Below are positions 1 through 7,838 of a stretch of 64,000 nt of DNA, one piece after another. Position numbers and translations under genes: made by a program. Where the stretch lies: positions 372,001-436,000 of the forward strand of contig JABCZL010000004.1 in assembly GCA_013289685.1 (NCBI GenBank), in the 5' to 3' direction. Position 1 is the stretch's first letter. Every line of letters begins with the position of its first letter. The notes beneath the pieces are model-generated. The model did no database searches. It was not told the DNA's origin and saw only the letters and a program-made list of their open reading frames with translations. The stretch comes from Acidobacteriota bacterium (GTDB taxonomy: Bacteria > Acidobacteriota > Terriglobia > Terriglobales > Acidobacteriaceae).

Positions 1-146
1 CCGGCCAGGGCACAGTTGGCAAGCTGTTCAAGGACGAGTCCCTCTACAACAACGCCAACCAGATGCTGACCGAGGCCCGCGACCTGGTGAAGGCGGTCCG
101 CGAAAACCCGAAGAAGTACCTGAGCATCAAGCTGCACATCTTCTAA
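1..146 (+). CDS. MlaD/MCE-family protein, C-terminal fragment
   Basis: Only the last 48 codons are present; the gene begins before the window and ends with TAA at 144-146. The tail carries GTVGKL followed by KDESLYNN and a helix ending KYLSIKLHIF. This resembles the C-terminal helical region of MCE/MlaD proteins, the substrate-binding parts of lipid-transport ABC systems that act in the envelope. The MCE domain itself is not visible, so the family call rests on this short motif only. The next gene follows after 80 bp and has its own promoter, so this is probably the end of a transcription unit. Confidence 0.6.
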   Translation, partial: GQGTVGKLFKDESLYNNANQMLTEARDLVKAVRENPKKYLSIKLHIF

Positions 147-188
147 AGTGCGAGCGGTACAACCCCGAGATTTCTGGATTTTCCCCAC

Positions 189-220
189 ACATGACCAACA
201 TGGTCATGTCGTGCTAGAAT
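189..220 (+). promoter_or_regulatory. Promoter with palindromic operator for the toxin-antitoxin pair
   Basis: A perfect inverted repeat with 9-bp arms (ACATGACCA at 189-197 and TGGTCATGT at 201-209) and a 3-bp centre lies just before the antitoxin gene. It overlaps a possible -35 element (ATGACC, 191-196) and runs into the spacer before a -10 element TAGAAT at 215-220. The ATG at 227 is only 7 nt after the -10 element, so transcription would begin at or next to the start codon and the message would be leaderless. Type II antitoxins usually repress their own promoter through such palindromes, so this is the likely operator. Confidence 0.7.
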
Positions 221-226
221 CACATT

Positions 227-514
227 ATGCGGACCGTGAACATCGCCGAATTGAAGGCTCGCCTCAGCGCCCATATCCGGCGAGTGCGAGCGGGCGAGGA
301 AGTCCTGGTCTGTGACCGGAACAAACCGGTGGCCCGGATTGTCCCTTGCCGGCTGGAGGATTATTCCGAGCAGGAACAACGGCTGATCGCGCGTGGCGTC
401 CTTATGCCACCCTTAAAGAGGCGGCGTCCATCCGCTTCTTGGCCGAAGCCGGCCGGAAACATTCCTGATGGGGTCATGGATCGAATATGGGAGGAAGAGC
501 GCGAGGGCCGGTAG
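227..514 (+). CDS. Phd/YefM-type antitoxin
   Basis: This 95-residue protein opens MRTVNIAELKARLSAHIRRV and continues with GEEVLVCDRNKPVARIVP, the usual Phd/YefM fold: an N-terminal DNA-binding dimerisation unit with the 'G-E-x-V-x-V-x-D-R-x-x-P-V-A-R-I' signature. The C-terminal part (about residues 55-95) is basic then acidic and would wrap around the toxin. It precedes a PIN-domain toxin and overlaps it by 28 bp, typical of translationally coupled antitoxin-toxin pairs. Its expected roles are to neutralise the toxin and to repress the promoter at 189-220. The family call is firm; the pairing with this PIN protein is inferred from position. Confidence 0.88.
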   Translation: MRTVNIAELKARLSAHIRRVRAGEEVLVCDRNKPVARIVPCRLEDYSEQEQRLIARGVLMPPLKRRRPSASWPKPAGNIPDGVMDRIWEEEREGR

Positions 515-945
515 CGCCGACGCCTGCTTTCTGGGACACGAGTGCCTTGGTTCCGCTCTGTGTCCAGGAGCCGAGGAGCACACATGCTTTGTCTCTTCAC
601 AAGCAGTACGAGATTGTCGTCTGGTGGGCAACGCCGGTCGAAGTTGCCAGCGCCCTGGCTCGCCTGCTGAGCATGAAGCTGTTGAGCCCACGGGAGTGGA
701 CGCAGGCACACCGCACAGCGTCAGTTTTTACCAGCGCCTGGACTGTCGTAGCGCCATCGAGTGCAGTGCGTGACAAAGCTCAGCAGATTGTGGAACGGTA
801 CGATGTGCGCGCAGCAGATGCGTTCCAGTTGGCGGCGGCGCTCGAGTGGTGTAGCGACGTCCCCCAGGGCCGACAGTTTCTAACCGCCGATACTCGTTTG
901 TTCCATGCCGCTCTGCTGGCCGGTTTCGATGCCTTAAACCTTTAG
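487..945 (+). CDS. PIN-domain ribonuclease toxin (VapC-like)
   Basis: This 152-residue protein has the acidic PIN-domain landmarks in order: FWDTSALVPL near residues 15-24 (first Asp), a Glu in TPVEVASAL near residue 52, RAADAFQLAAAL near 110 (third acidic position) and FLTADTRL near 131. PIN domains bind Mg2+ or Mn2+ and cleave RNA; VapC toxins usually cut tRNA or rRNA and stop growth. The ATG at 487 lies inside the antitoxin gene, so the first 12 or so residues may be non-conserved. No frameshift or loss of an acidic residue is visible, so the toxin looks intact. Confidence 0.85.
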   Translation: MGGRARGPVAPTPAFWDTSALVPLCVQEPRSTHALSLHKQYEIVVWWATPVEVASALARLLSMKLLSPREWTQAHRTASVFTSAWTVVAPSSAVRDKAQQIVERYDVRAADAFQLAAALEWCSDVPQGRQFLTADTRLFHAALLAGFDALNL

Positions 946-973
946 ATATCGTTCACAAACCGCATGGCCCCTC

Positions 974-1279
974 TCAGTGTTCCCCGATTCCGAACACCGA
1001 TCCCAGCATCAGGATGACCAGCACGCCCAGAGAGATCCACCCATACTTCCAGTCTTTCTCCCAAAAGAACAGAAAGCAGGCCACGACCACGCGCACCACC
1101 GGCGTGGCCAGCATCAGAAGGACTCCGGCACGTTCAATGTCGACGGGAACGTGGCCGCTGACGAATAATCCGGCCATCAGCCCGGCCAGCATGATAAAAA
1201 AACCGCCAAAGGCGCCAATGCGCAGCACCAGAGCTACGGCACGGTCGAACGCCGGTTCCCGCACCTGGCTCATAACCAC
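974..1279 (-). CDS. DUF1634 membrane protein
   Basis: A 101-residue protein with three predicted membrane segments (about residues 17-42, 51-72 and 80-97). Between the first two is GHVPVDIERAGVLLML-TP-VRV, characteristic of DUF1634. Members of this family commonly follow TauE/SafE permease genes. Here the start codon overlaps the end of the upstream TauE/SafE gene by 10 bp, so the two are co-translated and probably act together in export or uptake of a sulfur-containing or other organic anion. The molecular function of DUF1634 is not established. Confidence 0.85.
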   Translation of the reverse strand: MVMSQVREPAFDRAVALVLRIGAFGGFFIMLAGLMAGLFVSGHVPVDIERAGVLLMLATPVVRVVVACFLFFWEKDWKYGWISLGVLVILMLGSVFGIGEH

Positions 1280-2067
1280 CCCCGCAGCAGATGGACGGTC
1301 AGGTGCCCCGCGAGGTAAAGCATCACACCGACCAGCAGATACACCACGACCCTGGTCTGAATACGCGGGACCAGCCGCGCGCCCAGAAGCGATCCCAGAA
1401 ACACGCCCACCGCCAGTGGCGCGGCATACTGCACCAGGATGTCGCCGCGCCGGTAATAAACGATGGCGCTGGCCGCAGCCGTCACGCCGATCATGAAGTT
1501 CGAAGTGGCCGTGGCCACCATCAGCGGCACGTTCATGAAGATGTACATCACGGGAACCTTGATGGGGCCGCCGCCGATCCCCAGCAGTCCCGAAAGCGCG
1601 CCCGCCACCAGCGACGCCGCCATCCCCAGCGGATAACGCTTCGGTTCGTAGGGAGGGATCACGGTCTGGTCGGCGGCGGAAGACTGTTCCTCCTCCGCCA
1701 GTTTCACTTTTCCACCCTTGGCCAGGATCGTGATGGAGCTGTACAGCAGAAAAAAAGCGAACAGTCCTTCGAGGGCACTCCGATTGAAGTATCCCACCAG
1801 ATACGCCATGACCGCGGCGCCCAGCGCCGTAGCCAGCTCGAGGGTCATCCCCAGGCGAATGTCGGTGGTGTGGCGCTGCAGGTGAACCGAAGAACTTGCC
1901 GCCGACGTGGTAATCACCGCGACCAGGCTGGTTCCAACCGCCTCGCGAATGGGGATGCCGAAATACAACGCGAGAATGGGCGTGAGCAGCACGCCGCCGC
2001 CGATGCCGGTCAGCGCGCCCAGCATGCCGGCGAAGAATCCAAGGATCAGCAGAAGTTCGGTCACCAT
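1270..2067 (-). CDS. TauE/SafE family anion transporter
   Basis: This 265-residue polytopic membrane protein has two homologous halves. Each has the glycine-rich family motif: GALTGIGGGVLLTPIL near residues 17-32 and GLLGIGGGPIKVPVM near 159-173. The halves are linked by a charged loop (KLAEEEQSSAADQT). TauE/SafE proteins move sulfite, sulfoacetate and related anions, usually outward; the substrate here cannot be told from sequence. Length and segment count (7-8) are normal for the family. The gene overlaps the downstream DUF1634 gene, making a two-gene operon. Confidence 0.9.
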   Translation of the reverse strand: MVTELLLILGFFAGMLGALTGIGGGVLLTPILALYFGIPIREAVGTSLVAVITTSAASSSVHLQRHTTDIRLGMTLELATALGAAVMAYLVGYFNRSALEGLFAFFLLYSSITILAKGGKVKLAEEEQSSAADQTVIPPYEPKRYPLGMAASLVAGALSGLLGIGGGPIKVPVMYIFMNVPLMVATATSNFMIGVTAAASAIVYYRRGDILVQYAAPLAVGVFLGSLLGARLVPRIQTRVVVYLLVGVMLYLAGHLTVHLLRGWL

Positions 2068-2169
2068 GCGGGGAGCCGCCTCTTGCCGATTTCTTCGATA
2101 GAGATAGTAACGCTGCGCGCCGGGATTGCTGAGAGGAGAATTTTGGCGGGGAGGCGCGTCCGCCGCAAG

Positions 2170-3090
2170 CTAGGTCACCGCCCGCGGCAGTGCAGCGGCA
2201 TCGGCGTGCTCGTGCGCGTGATAGCTTGACCGCACCAGCGGTCCGGACTCGACATGGCGGAAACCGAAGCGCAGGGCCTGGTCCCGCAGATACGTGAAGT
2301 CTGCCGGCTCGTAGAAGCGGGCGATGGGCAGATGATCCTTCGACGGACGCAGATATTGTCCCACGGTGAGAATGTCGACGCCGCGCGCGCCCAGATCGCG
2401 AAACACTTCAATCAGTTCTTCCGACGACTCCCCGAGGCCCACCATCACGCCGCTTTTGGTCACCATGCCGGGGGAGAATTTCTTGGCGTTCTCGAGCAGC
2501 GTGAGCGTACGCTCGTAGCGCGCCCCGGATCGCACCGCGCGATACAACCGTGGCACGGTTTCGGTGTTGTGGTTGAGCACGTCCGGTTTCGCGTCCAGCA
2601 CGATTCGTAAAGATTCTTCCAGCCCCTGAAAGTCAGGGATGAGAACTTCGACGCGGCAATCCGGAGTGAGTTCGCGAATCTCGCGGATGGTTTCCGCAAA
2701 GATTCTGGCGCTGCCGATGTTGTCGTCGTCGCGGTTCACGCTGGTCACGACCGCATGTTTCAGTCCCAGCGTAGCGACCGCTTCAGCCACCCGCCGCGGT
2801 TCGTCGAGGTCGATCGGCCCGGGCCGTCCCTTGGGCACCGCGCAGAATCCGCAGCGCCGCGTGCAGATATCCCCCAGCAGCATGAACGTCGCAGTCTTAT
2901 GGTTCCAGCACTCGCCAATGTTCGGGCACTGCGCCGACTCGCACACCGTGTGCAGTCCCATGCCGCGGGCCAGCTTCTTTAGATTGTGGAAGTTGTCACC
3001 AACGGGAGCTTTCGCCCGCAGCCACGACGGCTTAGGCACTCGCACGGGCGCGCCAAGCTCAATCTGAATCAGTTGGGAAGAACCGGCCAT
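2170..3090 (-). CDS. lipA: Lipoyl synthase
   Basis: This 306-residue radical SAM enzyme inserts two sulfurs at C6 and C8 of octanoyl groups bound to lipoyl domains of pyruvate and 2-oxoglutarate dehydrogenases and glycine cleavage H protein. Both iron-sulfur motifs are present: CESAQCPNIGEC (auxiliary cluster, Cx4Cx5C) and CTRRCGFC (radical SAM cluster, Cx3Cx2C). The family features TSVNRDD, HNTETVPRLY, KSGVMVGLGE and the C-terminal VRSSYHA also occur; that Ser supplies the auxiliary cluster ligand in known LipA. It looks complete and functional. No lipB is nearby. The gene stands alone between the TauE unit and an unknown membrane gene. Confidence 0.97.
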   Translation of the reverse strand: MAGSSQLIQIELGAPVRVPKPSWLRAKAPVGDNFHNLKKLARGMGLHTVCESAQCPNIGECWNHKTATFMLLGDICTRRCGFCAVPKGRPGPIDLDEPRRVAEAVATLGLKHAVVTSVNRDDDNIGSARIFAETIREIRELTPDCRVEVLIPDFQGLEESLRIVLDAKPDVLNHNTETVPRLYRAVRSGARYERTLTLLENAKKFSPGMVTKSGVMVGLGESSEELIEVFRDLGARGVDILTVGQYLRPSKDHLPIARFYEPADFTYLRDQALRFGFRHVESGPLVRSSYHAHEHADAAALPRAVT

Positions 3091-3132
3091 CGTTTCGATT
3101 CTATCAGTTCGGGGATACCCTCTAGAGGCGCC

Positions 3133-3939
3133 TTATTTTGAAGGAATGTCCTCGAGTGTTAGGACATGGGCGGGACGCAGCCCCGTCTTGTCGAGTAGCA
3201 GTTGAACCACTCTTTCCTCGACATCTGTACCACCGTCCCCAACTGCATTGCCACGAAGGCGGCGCCCATCGGCAAAATCGATGACGATATCTCTGGCGCG
3301 TTGAAAGCTCCCATCTCGAAGGCGGTATCCGTCGATGAGCGTCGCGCGTCTCGCTTCGCTGAAGGGGAACCTCTCCGCACGGATTGAAGCGTAGTGTCCC
3401 AGTCGCACTTCCGAGTCGTTAATCGATAGGTGGACAGGAATCGCAAGCAAGGTAAAGAGGGCTATCGGCCCCACCAAGGCAATGCCCATCCACTTCATTA
3501 CGCGAAACGTATCCATTCCGCCCTTCCGATCGGCAACGCCAGCAATGTTATCCGCCTCGTCTTTTCTACCAACTCTACGCAGATACCAAACCGTCAGGGG
3601 CCAGGGGATGGCCAGGGCGCTGAAGAATGGCAGGAAGCACCAGATCCAAGGAGTGGCATACAACGTCAGAACCGACTGTCCATCGGCCCTTGCCCAGAGG
3701 CGATTCGCATCCCTAAGCAGAAAGAACGTCAGAGCGAATCCAATTCCTAAAGCCCACATCGTCCCGCCAATGACTCCGGTTGGCAGGGGCACAGGTCCCT
3801 GCTGTTGATCGTATCGCGAATTGGCTAGTCGGGATCGAGGCGGAACGATCCTACGAAACAGACTAAGGACTAAGGCGATCACCAATGGGACGAGCGCTCT
3901 CGGGAGCCAATCGAGTTGCATTGCCATAGCGTATCGCAT
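3133..3939 (-). CDS. Membrane protein of unknown function
   Basis: A 268-residue protein I do not recognise. It has an N-terminal hydrophobic segment (LVPLVIALVLSLF), two or three more in the first half (GTMWALGIGFALTFFLL; WIWCFLPFFSALAIPWPLTVWYL) and one near residue 155 (WMGIALVGPIALFTLLAIPVHL). A soluble C-terminal domain of about 95 residues follows (SEVRLGHYASIRAERFPF onward), containing a beta-rich stretch with DFADGRRLRGNAVG. The soluble part resembles membrane-anchored PH-like or DUF3592-type domains only loosely. There is no clear ribosome binding site; ATGs at 3939, 3927 and 3921 are all possible starts. Confidence 0.6.
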   Translation of the reverse strand: MRYAMAMQLDWLPRALVPLVIALVLSLFRRIVPPRSRLANSRYDQQQGPVPLPTGVIGGTMWALGIGFALTFFLLRDANRLWARADGQSVLTLYATPWIWCFLPFFSALAIPWPLTVWYLRRVGRKDEADNIAGVADRKGGMDTFRVMKWMGIALVGPIALFTLLAIPVHLSINDSEVRLGHYASIRAERFPFSEARRATLIDGYRLRDGSFQRARDIVIDFADGRRLRGNAVGDGGTDVEERVVQLLLDKTGLRPAHVLTLEDIPSK

Positions 3940-3982
3940 CGCGCTGGTCGCGAATCACGACGATCTTCGCTGGCCTCAGCCC

Positions 3983-6223
3983 TTACCCGACCTCGACTAA
4001 CCCATACGTGTGCTGCCAGCGCGCCCTCATGTGTACCAGAGCGCGACTGATTTCTGCAGAGGAGATTTCGTCGTTCGGGCCAGCGATCACGGCGGCCGCC
4101 TCGCGCTTCGCCGCCTCCAGCAACTGCGCGTCGCGGATGATGTTGGCCACGCGGAAACTTGGCAGCCCTGCCTGACGCGTGCCAAAGAATTCTCCCGGAC
4201 CGCGCAGTTCGAGGTCGAGCTCGGCGATCTTAAAGCCGTCGTTCGTTTTCACCATTGCGTCGAGCCGCCGCTGGCCCTCTTCGGTGACTTTCCCCCCGGT
4301 CATTAGGATGCAATACGATTTGGCGGCGCCGCGGCCGATGCGTCCGCGCAGCTGGTGAAGCTGAGCCAGGCCGAAGCGCTCGGCGTGCTCGATCACCATC
4401 ACGGTTGCGTTGGGCACGTCCACGCCGACTTCGATGACGGTGGTCGCGACCAGAATCTGCAGCTCGCCGCGCTGAAACATGCGCATGACCTGGTCTTTCA
4501 GCTCAGCGTCGAGGCGGCCGTGGAGAAGTCCAACTTTCAAATCGGCAAATATCTTGCCGCTAAGCTCGCGATACATCTTGATCGCGGCCTTGAGCTCGCT
4601 CTCTTCATTCTCGGCAATCACCGGATAGACTACGTAAGCCTGATGTCCCGCCGCGACTTGTTTGCGCACAAACTCCCACACCTTCGGCGACTCATCGTCG
4701 GCGCCGCAGCGCGTGACGATCGGCGTGCGTCCGGGCGGCAGCTCATCCAGCACGCTGAGGTCGAGATCGCCGTAGAGCGTGAGCGCCAGGGTGCGCGGGA
4801 TCGGAGTCGCGGTCATCACCAAAACGTCCGGCTCTGCAGGCGGAGCGGGAGGCGTGTGGGGAGGGCCTGTGCGGGGACGGGCGCCTTCGCCCGTCCGGTC
4901 GAGCGCAGCTCGACCGCTCTCCTCTCCCTCTCCCGACTTCCTCATCAGCTTCAGACGCTGCAACACTCCAAACCGATGCTGCTCGTCCACGATCACCAAC
5001 CCCAGCCTGGCGAACTCAACTTTCTCTTCCAGCAGCGCATGTGTGCCGATCACAAGCTGCGCATTCCCCTGCGAGATGTGCCGCCGCACTTCCCGCTTGC
5101 GGTCGGCCTCGAGCGAGCCGGTCAGCAGCACGATGCGGTATCCGGCGTTCTCCAGAATCCGTCTCGCGGAAAAATAATGCTGCTGCGCCAGGATCTCGGT
5201 CGGCGCCATCAGCGCTACCTGGCAACCGTTCTCGATGGCAATGATGGCCGCCTCGAAGCCGACGATGGTCTTGCCCGATCCCACGTCACCCTGCAGCAAA
5301 CGCCGCATGGGATAAGGCTTCTCCATGTCCGCCGCGATTTCTTTCAGCACCCGCTTTTGTGCGGCCGTAGGATGAAACGGCAAAATCTTCTTGATCGCCG
5401 CCCGTACCGTTTCGTCCAGGCGGAATGCGATTCCGGTCTGTGCCTTTTGCTCGCGGCGCTTCAACTCCAGGCCCAGTTCGACGAAGAACAGTTCGTCGAA
5501 GATCATACGGATGTGCGCCGGCGTGCGCGACGACTGCAGGTTGTCGAAACTCTCGCCCGGCTCCGGCCAGTGCACGTTCCACAGTGCGGCTCGCGGGGAG
5601 ATCAGTCCCAGGTGCGCCCGCACCGCCGCCGGAATCGGGTCGGGCAAGTCGGGCGTGAGATTGTCCAGGGCAGTGCGGATCACCTTTCGAAACCAGCGCG
5701 GTGTTAGCCGCCCGATTGCCTCGTAAATGGGAACGATGCGGCCAATCTCCAGCGACTCCGCGGCTTTCTTTTCTGCGGCGTTCCCCGCGCCGTTCTCGCC
5801 GGAATCGGTGGGGTCCCCCAGCATCTCGAACTGCGGCTGAACAATCTGCAGTTCGTGGCTGCGCTGATCTTCTTCGACCTTGCCGTAGAGCGCGATCATC
5901 TGGCCGGGCTTGAACTTGTCCTGCAGGTACGTCGCATTAAACCACAGGCAGCGCAGGCGCGCGCGCCCCTGCCCCACCGTAAGCTGGAAAATCGGCATGC
6001 TCCGGGTGCGGAACAGCCCGGAGTTGCGCACTTCGCCGACCACCGTGGCCATCTCGCCGGCGCGCAGTTCGGAGATCCCGCGCGGGTTCAGCCGGTCTTC
6101 ATAGCGAAACGGCAGATAATGCAGCAGGTCGCCGACGCTGTGAATTCCCTTGCCCGCCAGAACTTCCCCAATGCGCGGACCAACGCCCTTCACATATTGA
6201 ACGGGGGTGGAGAGTTCGAGCAT
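3983..6223 (-). CDS. recG: ATP-dependent DNA helicase RecG, with a repeat-derived insertion
   Basis: This 746-residue protein remodels stalled replication forks and branches Holliday junctions. Order of parts: N-terminal wedge/OB domain (about residues 1-170, opening VQYVKGVGPRIGEVL), Walker A GDVGSGKT near 315, DEQH box near 415, motif TATPIPRTL near 472, then helicase domain 2 with ATTVIEVGVDVPNA and QLRGRIGRG, and the C-terminal RecG motif ELDLELRGPGEFFGTRQ. Between LKLMRKSG and DVLVMTATP lies a proline-, arginine- and glycine-rich insertion of about 35 residues (432-467). It is encoded by a double hairpin (4870-4915) also found between genes elsewhere in the window. All helicase motifs remain intact and in frame. 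Confidence 0.96.
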   Translation of the reverse strand: MLELSTPVQYVKGVGPRIGEVLAGKGIHSVGDLLHYLPFRYEDRLNPRGISELRAGEMATVVGEVRNSGLFRTRSMPIFQLTVGQGRARLRCLWFNATYLQDKFKPGQMIALYGKVEEDQRSHELQIVQPQFEMLGDPTDSGENGAGNAAEKKAAESLEIGRIVPIYEAIGRLTPRWFRKVIRTALDNLTPDLPDPIPAAVRAHLGLISPRAALWNVHWPEPGESFDNLQSSRTPAHIRMIFDELFFVELGLELKRREQKAQTGIAFRLDETVRAAIKKILPFHPTAAQKRVLKEIAADMEKPYPMRRLLQGDVGSGKTIVGFEAAIIAIENGCQVALMAPTEILAQQHYFSARRILENAGYRIVLLTGSLEADRKREVRRHISQGNAQLVIGTHALLEEKVEFARLGLVIVDEQHRFGVLQRLKLMRKSGEGEESGRAALDRTGEGARPRTGPPHTPPAPPAEPDVLVMTATPIPRTLALTLYGDLDLSVLDELPPGRTPIVTRCGADDESPKVWEFVRKQVAAGHQAYVVYPVIAENEESELKAAIKMYRELSGKIFADLKVGLLHGRLDAELKDQVMRMFQRGELQILVATTVIEVGVDVPNATVMVIEHAERFGLAQLHQLRGRIGRGAAKSYCILMTGGKVTEEGQRRLDAMVKTNDGFKIAELDLELRGPGEFFGTRQAGLPSFRVANIIRDAQLLEAAKREAAAVIAGPNDEISSAEISRALVHMRARWQHTYGLVEVG
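4869..4915 (+). repeat. Two-hairpin repeat (family C) inside recG
   Basis: Two adjacent perfect hairpins: GGACGGGCG / CGCCCGTCC (4875-4883 and 4888-4896, loop CCTT), then GGTCGAGC / GCTCGACC (4897-4904 and 4908-4915, loop GCA). The second hairpin matches the intergenic copy at 52611-52629 with only one loop base different. The element is in frame within recG, which runs on the opposite strand, and adds residues between helicase motifs. Confidence 0.8.
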
Positions 6224-6427
6224 GCGCTAGGGTTCCGTAGGCGTGAAAGGAGAATGTTAGCAGGAGCCGGCGAAGGCCCGCTCGTGCACCCTAGGAGCAC
6301 AGCTCAAGCACCAGCTTCGTCGGACTCGCAACAGAACTGCGGTTGCGGGTGTTTTTGGTCTGGGTCAACGAGCGAGATCGCCTGTTTAGGCCAACTCGCC
6401 GTAGAATAGCGCCACTATGGGTGGAGA

Positions 6428-7036
6428 ATGAGTGTCCTTCGCTGTGTTGTTTTCCTGTGTTCGATCCAACTGTTCGGTTATGCCCAAGCTCCGCAGGAGC
6501 ATGACCAAGTTGGATTGTCGAGGCAAGCCGAAGTTATTGTTCGAAGGTTCTACGAGCAACTAGTATCTGATCCCGTCGGAGGCATCCCGACGCCGAAGGG
6601 GATGAAAGTACTATCCCCTTATCTCAGCAGCTCCTTGATTCATTGGATTAACCAAGCACGTGCCTGTCGTGATGATTGGTTTCGCCTGCACCCGAAGAAT
6701 GACGAAAAGGCACCGTCAACGTGGACGGAATTCGGACTCTTCTCGGGTCCCGACGACCGAGGTCATCCGTATGCTTTCCAGATTGACAAAACGGAATCGG
6801 AGGATGATGGCTCTTTTCGCGCCTACGTGAGGCTCACGGAAGGTCCACGAGAAAGACCGTGGCATTGGGAAGTTGCAGCCATCGTAATATGTGAAAATGG
6901 GCGGTTCGTAATCGACGGTGTAATCTTTCTCAAAGACAAGGATGTTGATACTGAGAGTCGATTGTCGGAGATTCTAAAGCGAGGGTGCGATGGCTCTCAT
7001 TGGGTCGGGTATGGCAACAAGAACGCCAAGCCTTAA
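6428..7036 (+). CDS. Exported protein of unknown function, NTF2-like
   Basis: A 202-residue protein with a signal peptide (MSVLRCVVFLCSIQLFGYAQA). The mature part begins with an amphipathic helix (AEVIVRRFYEQLVSD) followed by KVLSPYLSSSLIHWINQARAC and an alternating beta region (YAFQIDKTE, FRAYVRLTE, WHWEVAAIVICENGRFVIDGVIF). This helix-then-curved-sheet layout resembles NTF2-like/DUF3828 lipoproteins of unknown role. The gene starts 204 bp from the divergent recG and appears monocistronic. Its GC content is visibly lower than that of its neighbours, which could mean recent acquisition. Only the export prediction and fold resemblance are supported. Confidence 0.7.
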   Translation: MSVLRCVVFLCSIQLFGYAQAPQEHDQVGLSRQAEVIVRRFYEQLVSDPVGGIPTPKGMKVLSPYLSSSLIHWINQARACRDDWFRLHPKNDEKAPSTWTEFGLFSGPDDRGHPYAFQIDKTESEDDGSFRAYVRLTEGPRERPWHWEVAAIVICENGRFVIDGVIFLKDKDVDTESRLSEILKRGCDGSHWVGYGNKNAKP

Positions 7037-7206
7037 GTTACTATTTGTTCATTTGTTTGATGGTTGGCGAAAAATCGCGGGTACACTCATCTGCCGGGTA
7101 TGCGGAATTGGGCAGTTCCCGTCCCCCGTCCCTCCCGGTAGCCTCGGACGCGTAAAATAAGGGATAGGGCTGTAGGATCTTGAAAGACACAGGGGAGCAA
7201 GTGGTC

Positions 7207-7395
7207 ATGGAAACGCAGAGCGAACACGACCCCAATTCAACTCCGGCCACAGCCGAGGAGCACATTAAAAGTGCTCAGCAGATTCTGAAGGCGCTGCAGG
7301 AGAAGATTGGAAAGCATCCAGAAATCGGCGCGGCGATTACCAAGCTGGAGATGGCGCTGAACGATATCGCCATCCAAACTGGCGGCTTGTTGTAG
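7207..7395 (+). CDS. Small helical protein of unknown function
   Basis: A 62-residue acidic protein: METQSEHDPNSTP leader, then an amphipathic helical region (AEEHIKSAQQILKALQEKIG) and EIGAAITKLEMALNDIAIQTGGLL. I chose the ATG at 7207 because the Shine-Dalgarno site AGGGGAG (7191-7197) lies 9 nt before it; an in-frame TTG at 7180 would put that site inside the gene. No known domain is recognised. It lies 148 bp before a small membrane protein and could share a transcript with it. Confidence 0.65.
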   Translation: METQSEHDPNSTPATAEEHIKSAQQILKALQEKIGKHPEIGAAITKLEMALNDIAIQTGGLL

Positions 7396-7542
7396 AGGAC
7401 GGGAACAGCACGTCTGCGGCGGCCAGGCACTATTCCTGATCGATCGCCGTTGCAGTCATCAACCTGGTTCGGCACGGTTCCAGGGAACGCTTGCAAACCG
7501 ACGGCTACCCGGGTAAACAGAGGGCATCCGAGGACGCTCTCT

Positions 7543-7749
7543 GTGGTGTCTAATCCATCGGTGCTCATCAATCTTCTCCAGGCCTTGCTGGCGATCATCC
7601 TGGGCAACGTGGTGTATTTTCTGTTGATTCCATCCTTGCCTCCGGTCGCGCGGCACCAACCGCTCCATCTGGACCTGGGCATAGTTCTGGATTTCTGGCT
7701 CTGCCTGGTGGCCTATGGGTTGATCCGCACGGCCAGAAGGTGGCGATAG
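7543..7749 (+). CDS. Small two-segment membrane protein
   Basis: A 68-residue protein with two hydrophobic segments (INLLQALLAIILGNVVYFLLIP, about residues 6-27, and LGIVLDFWLCLVAYGLI, about 44-60) and a basic C-terminus RTARRWR, so it is probably a hairpin in the inner membrane. GTG codons at 7543 and 7546 follow a CGAGGA sequence (7529-7534) at good spacing; the open frame extends further upstream but that part looks non-coding. The function is unknown. It is immediately upstream of the GAF-GGDEF gene and could be co-transcribed. Confidence 0.55.
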   Translation: MVSNPSVLINLLQALLAIILGNVVYFLLIPSLPPVARHQPLHLDLGIVLDFWLCLVAYGLIRTARRWR

Positions 7750-7838
7750 CTCGAAAAGTGCCCTGCGGAGACGCTTCCAGACCGGTTACTTTAGGAACAT
7801 CGGTAACCCCTACCCTCCATCGTACAATTCGTTCGATC

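Noticed and set aside
1291..2229. Plus-strand open frame over the TauE/SafE gene
   Set aside because: Shadow of a clear membrane transporter; His/Gln/Arg-rich antisense composition.
4355..5707. 450-codon open frame on the plus strand over recG
   Set aside because: It is the antisense shadow of recG; no ribosome site, no domain, composition set by the opposite gene.
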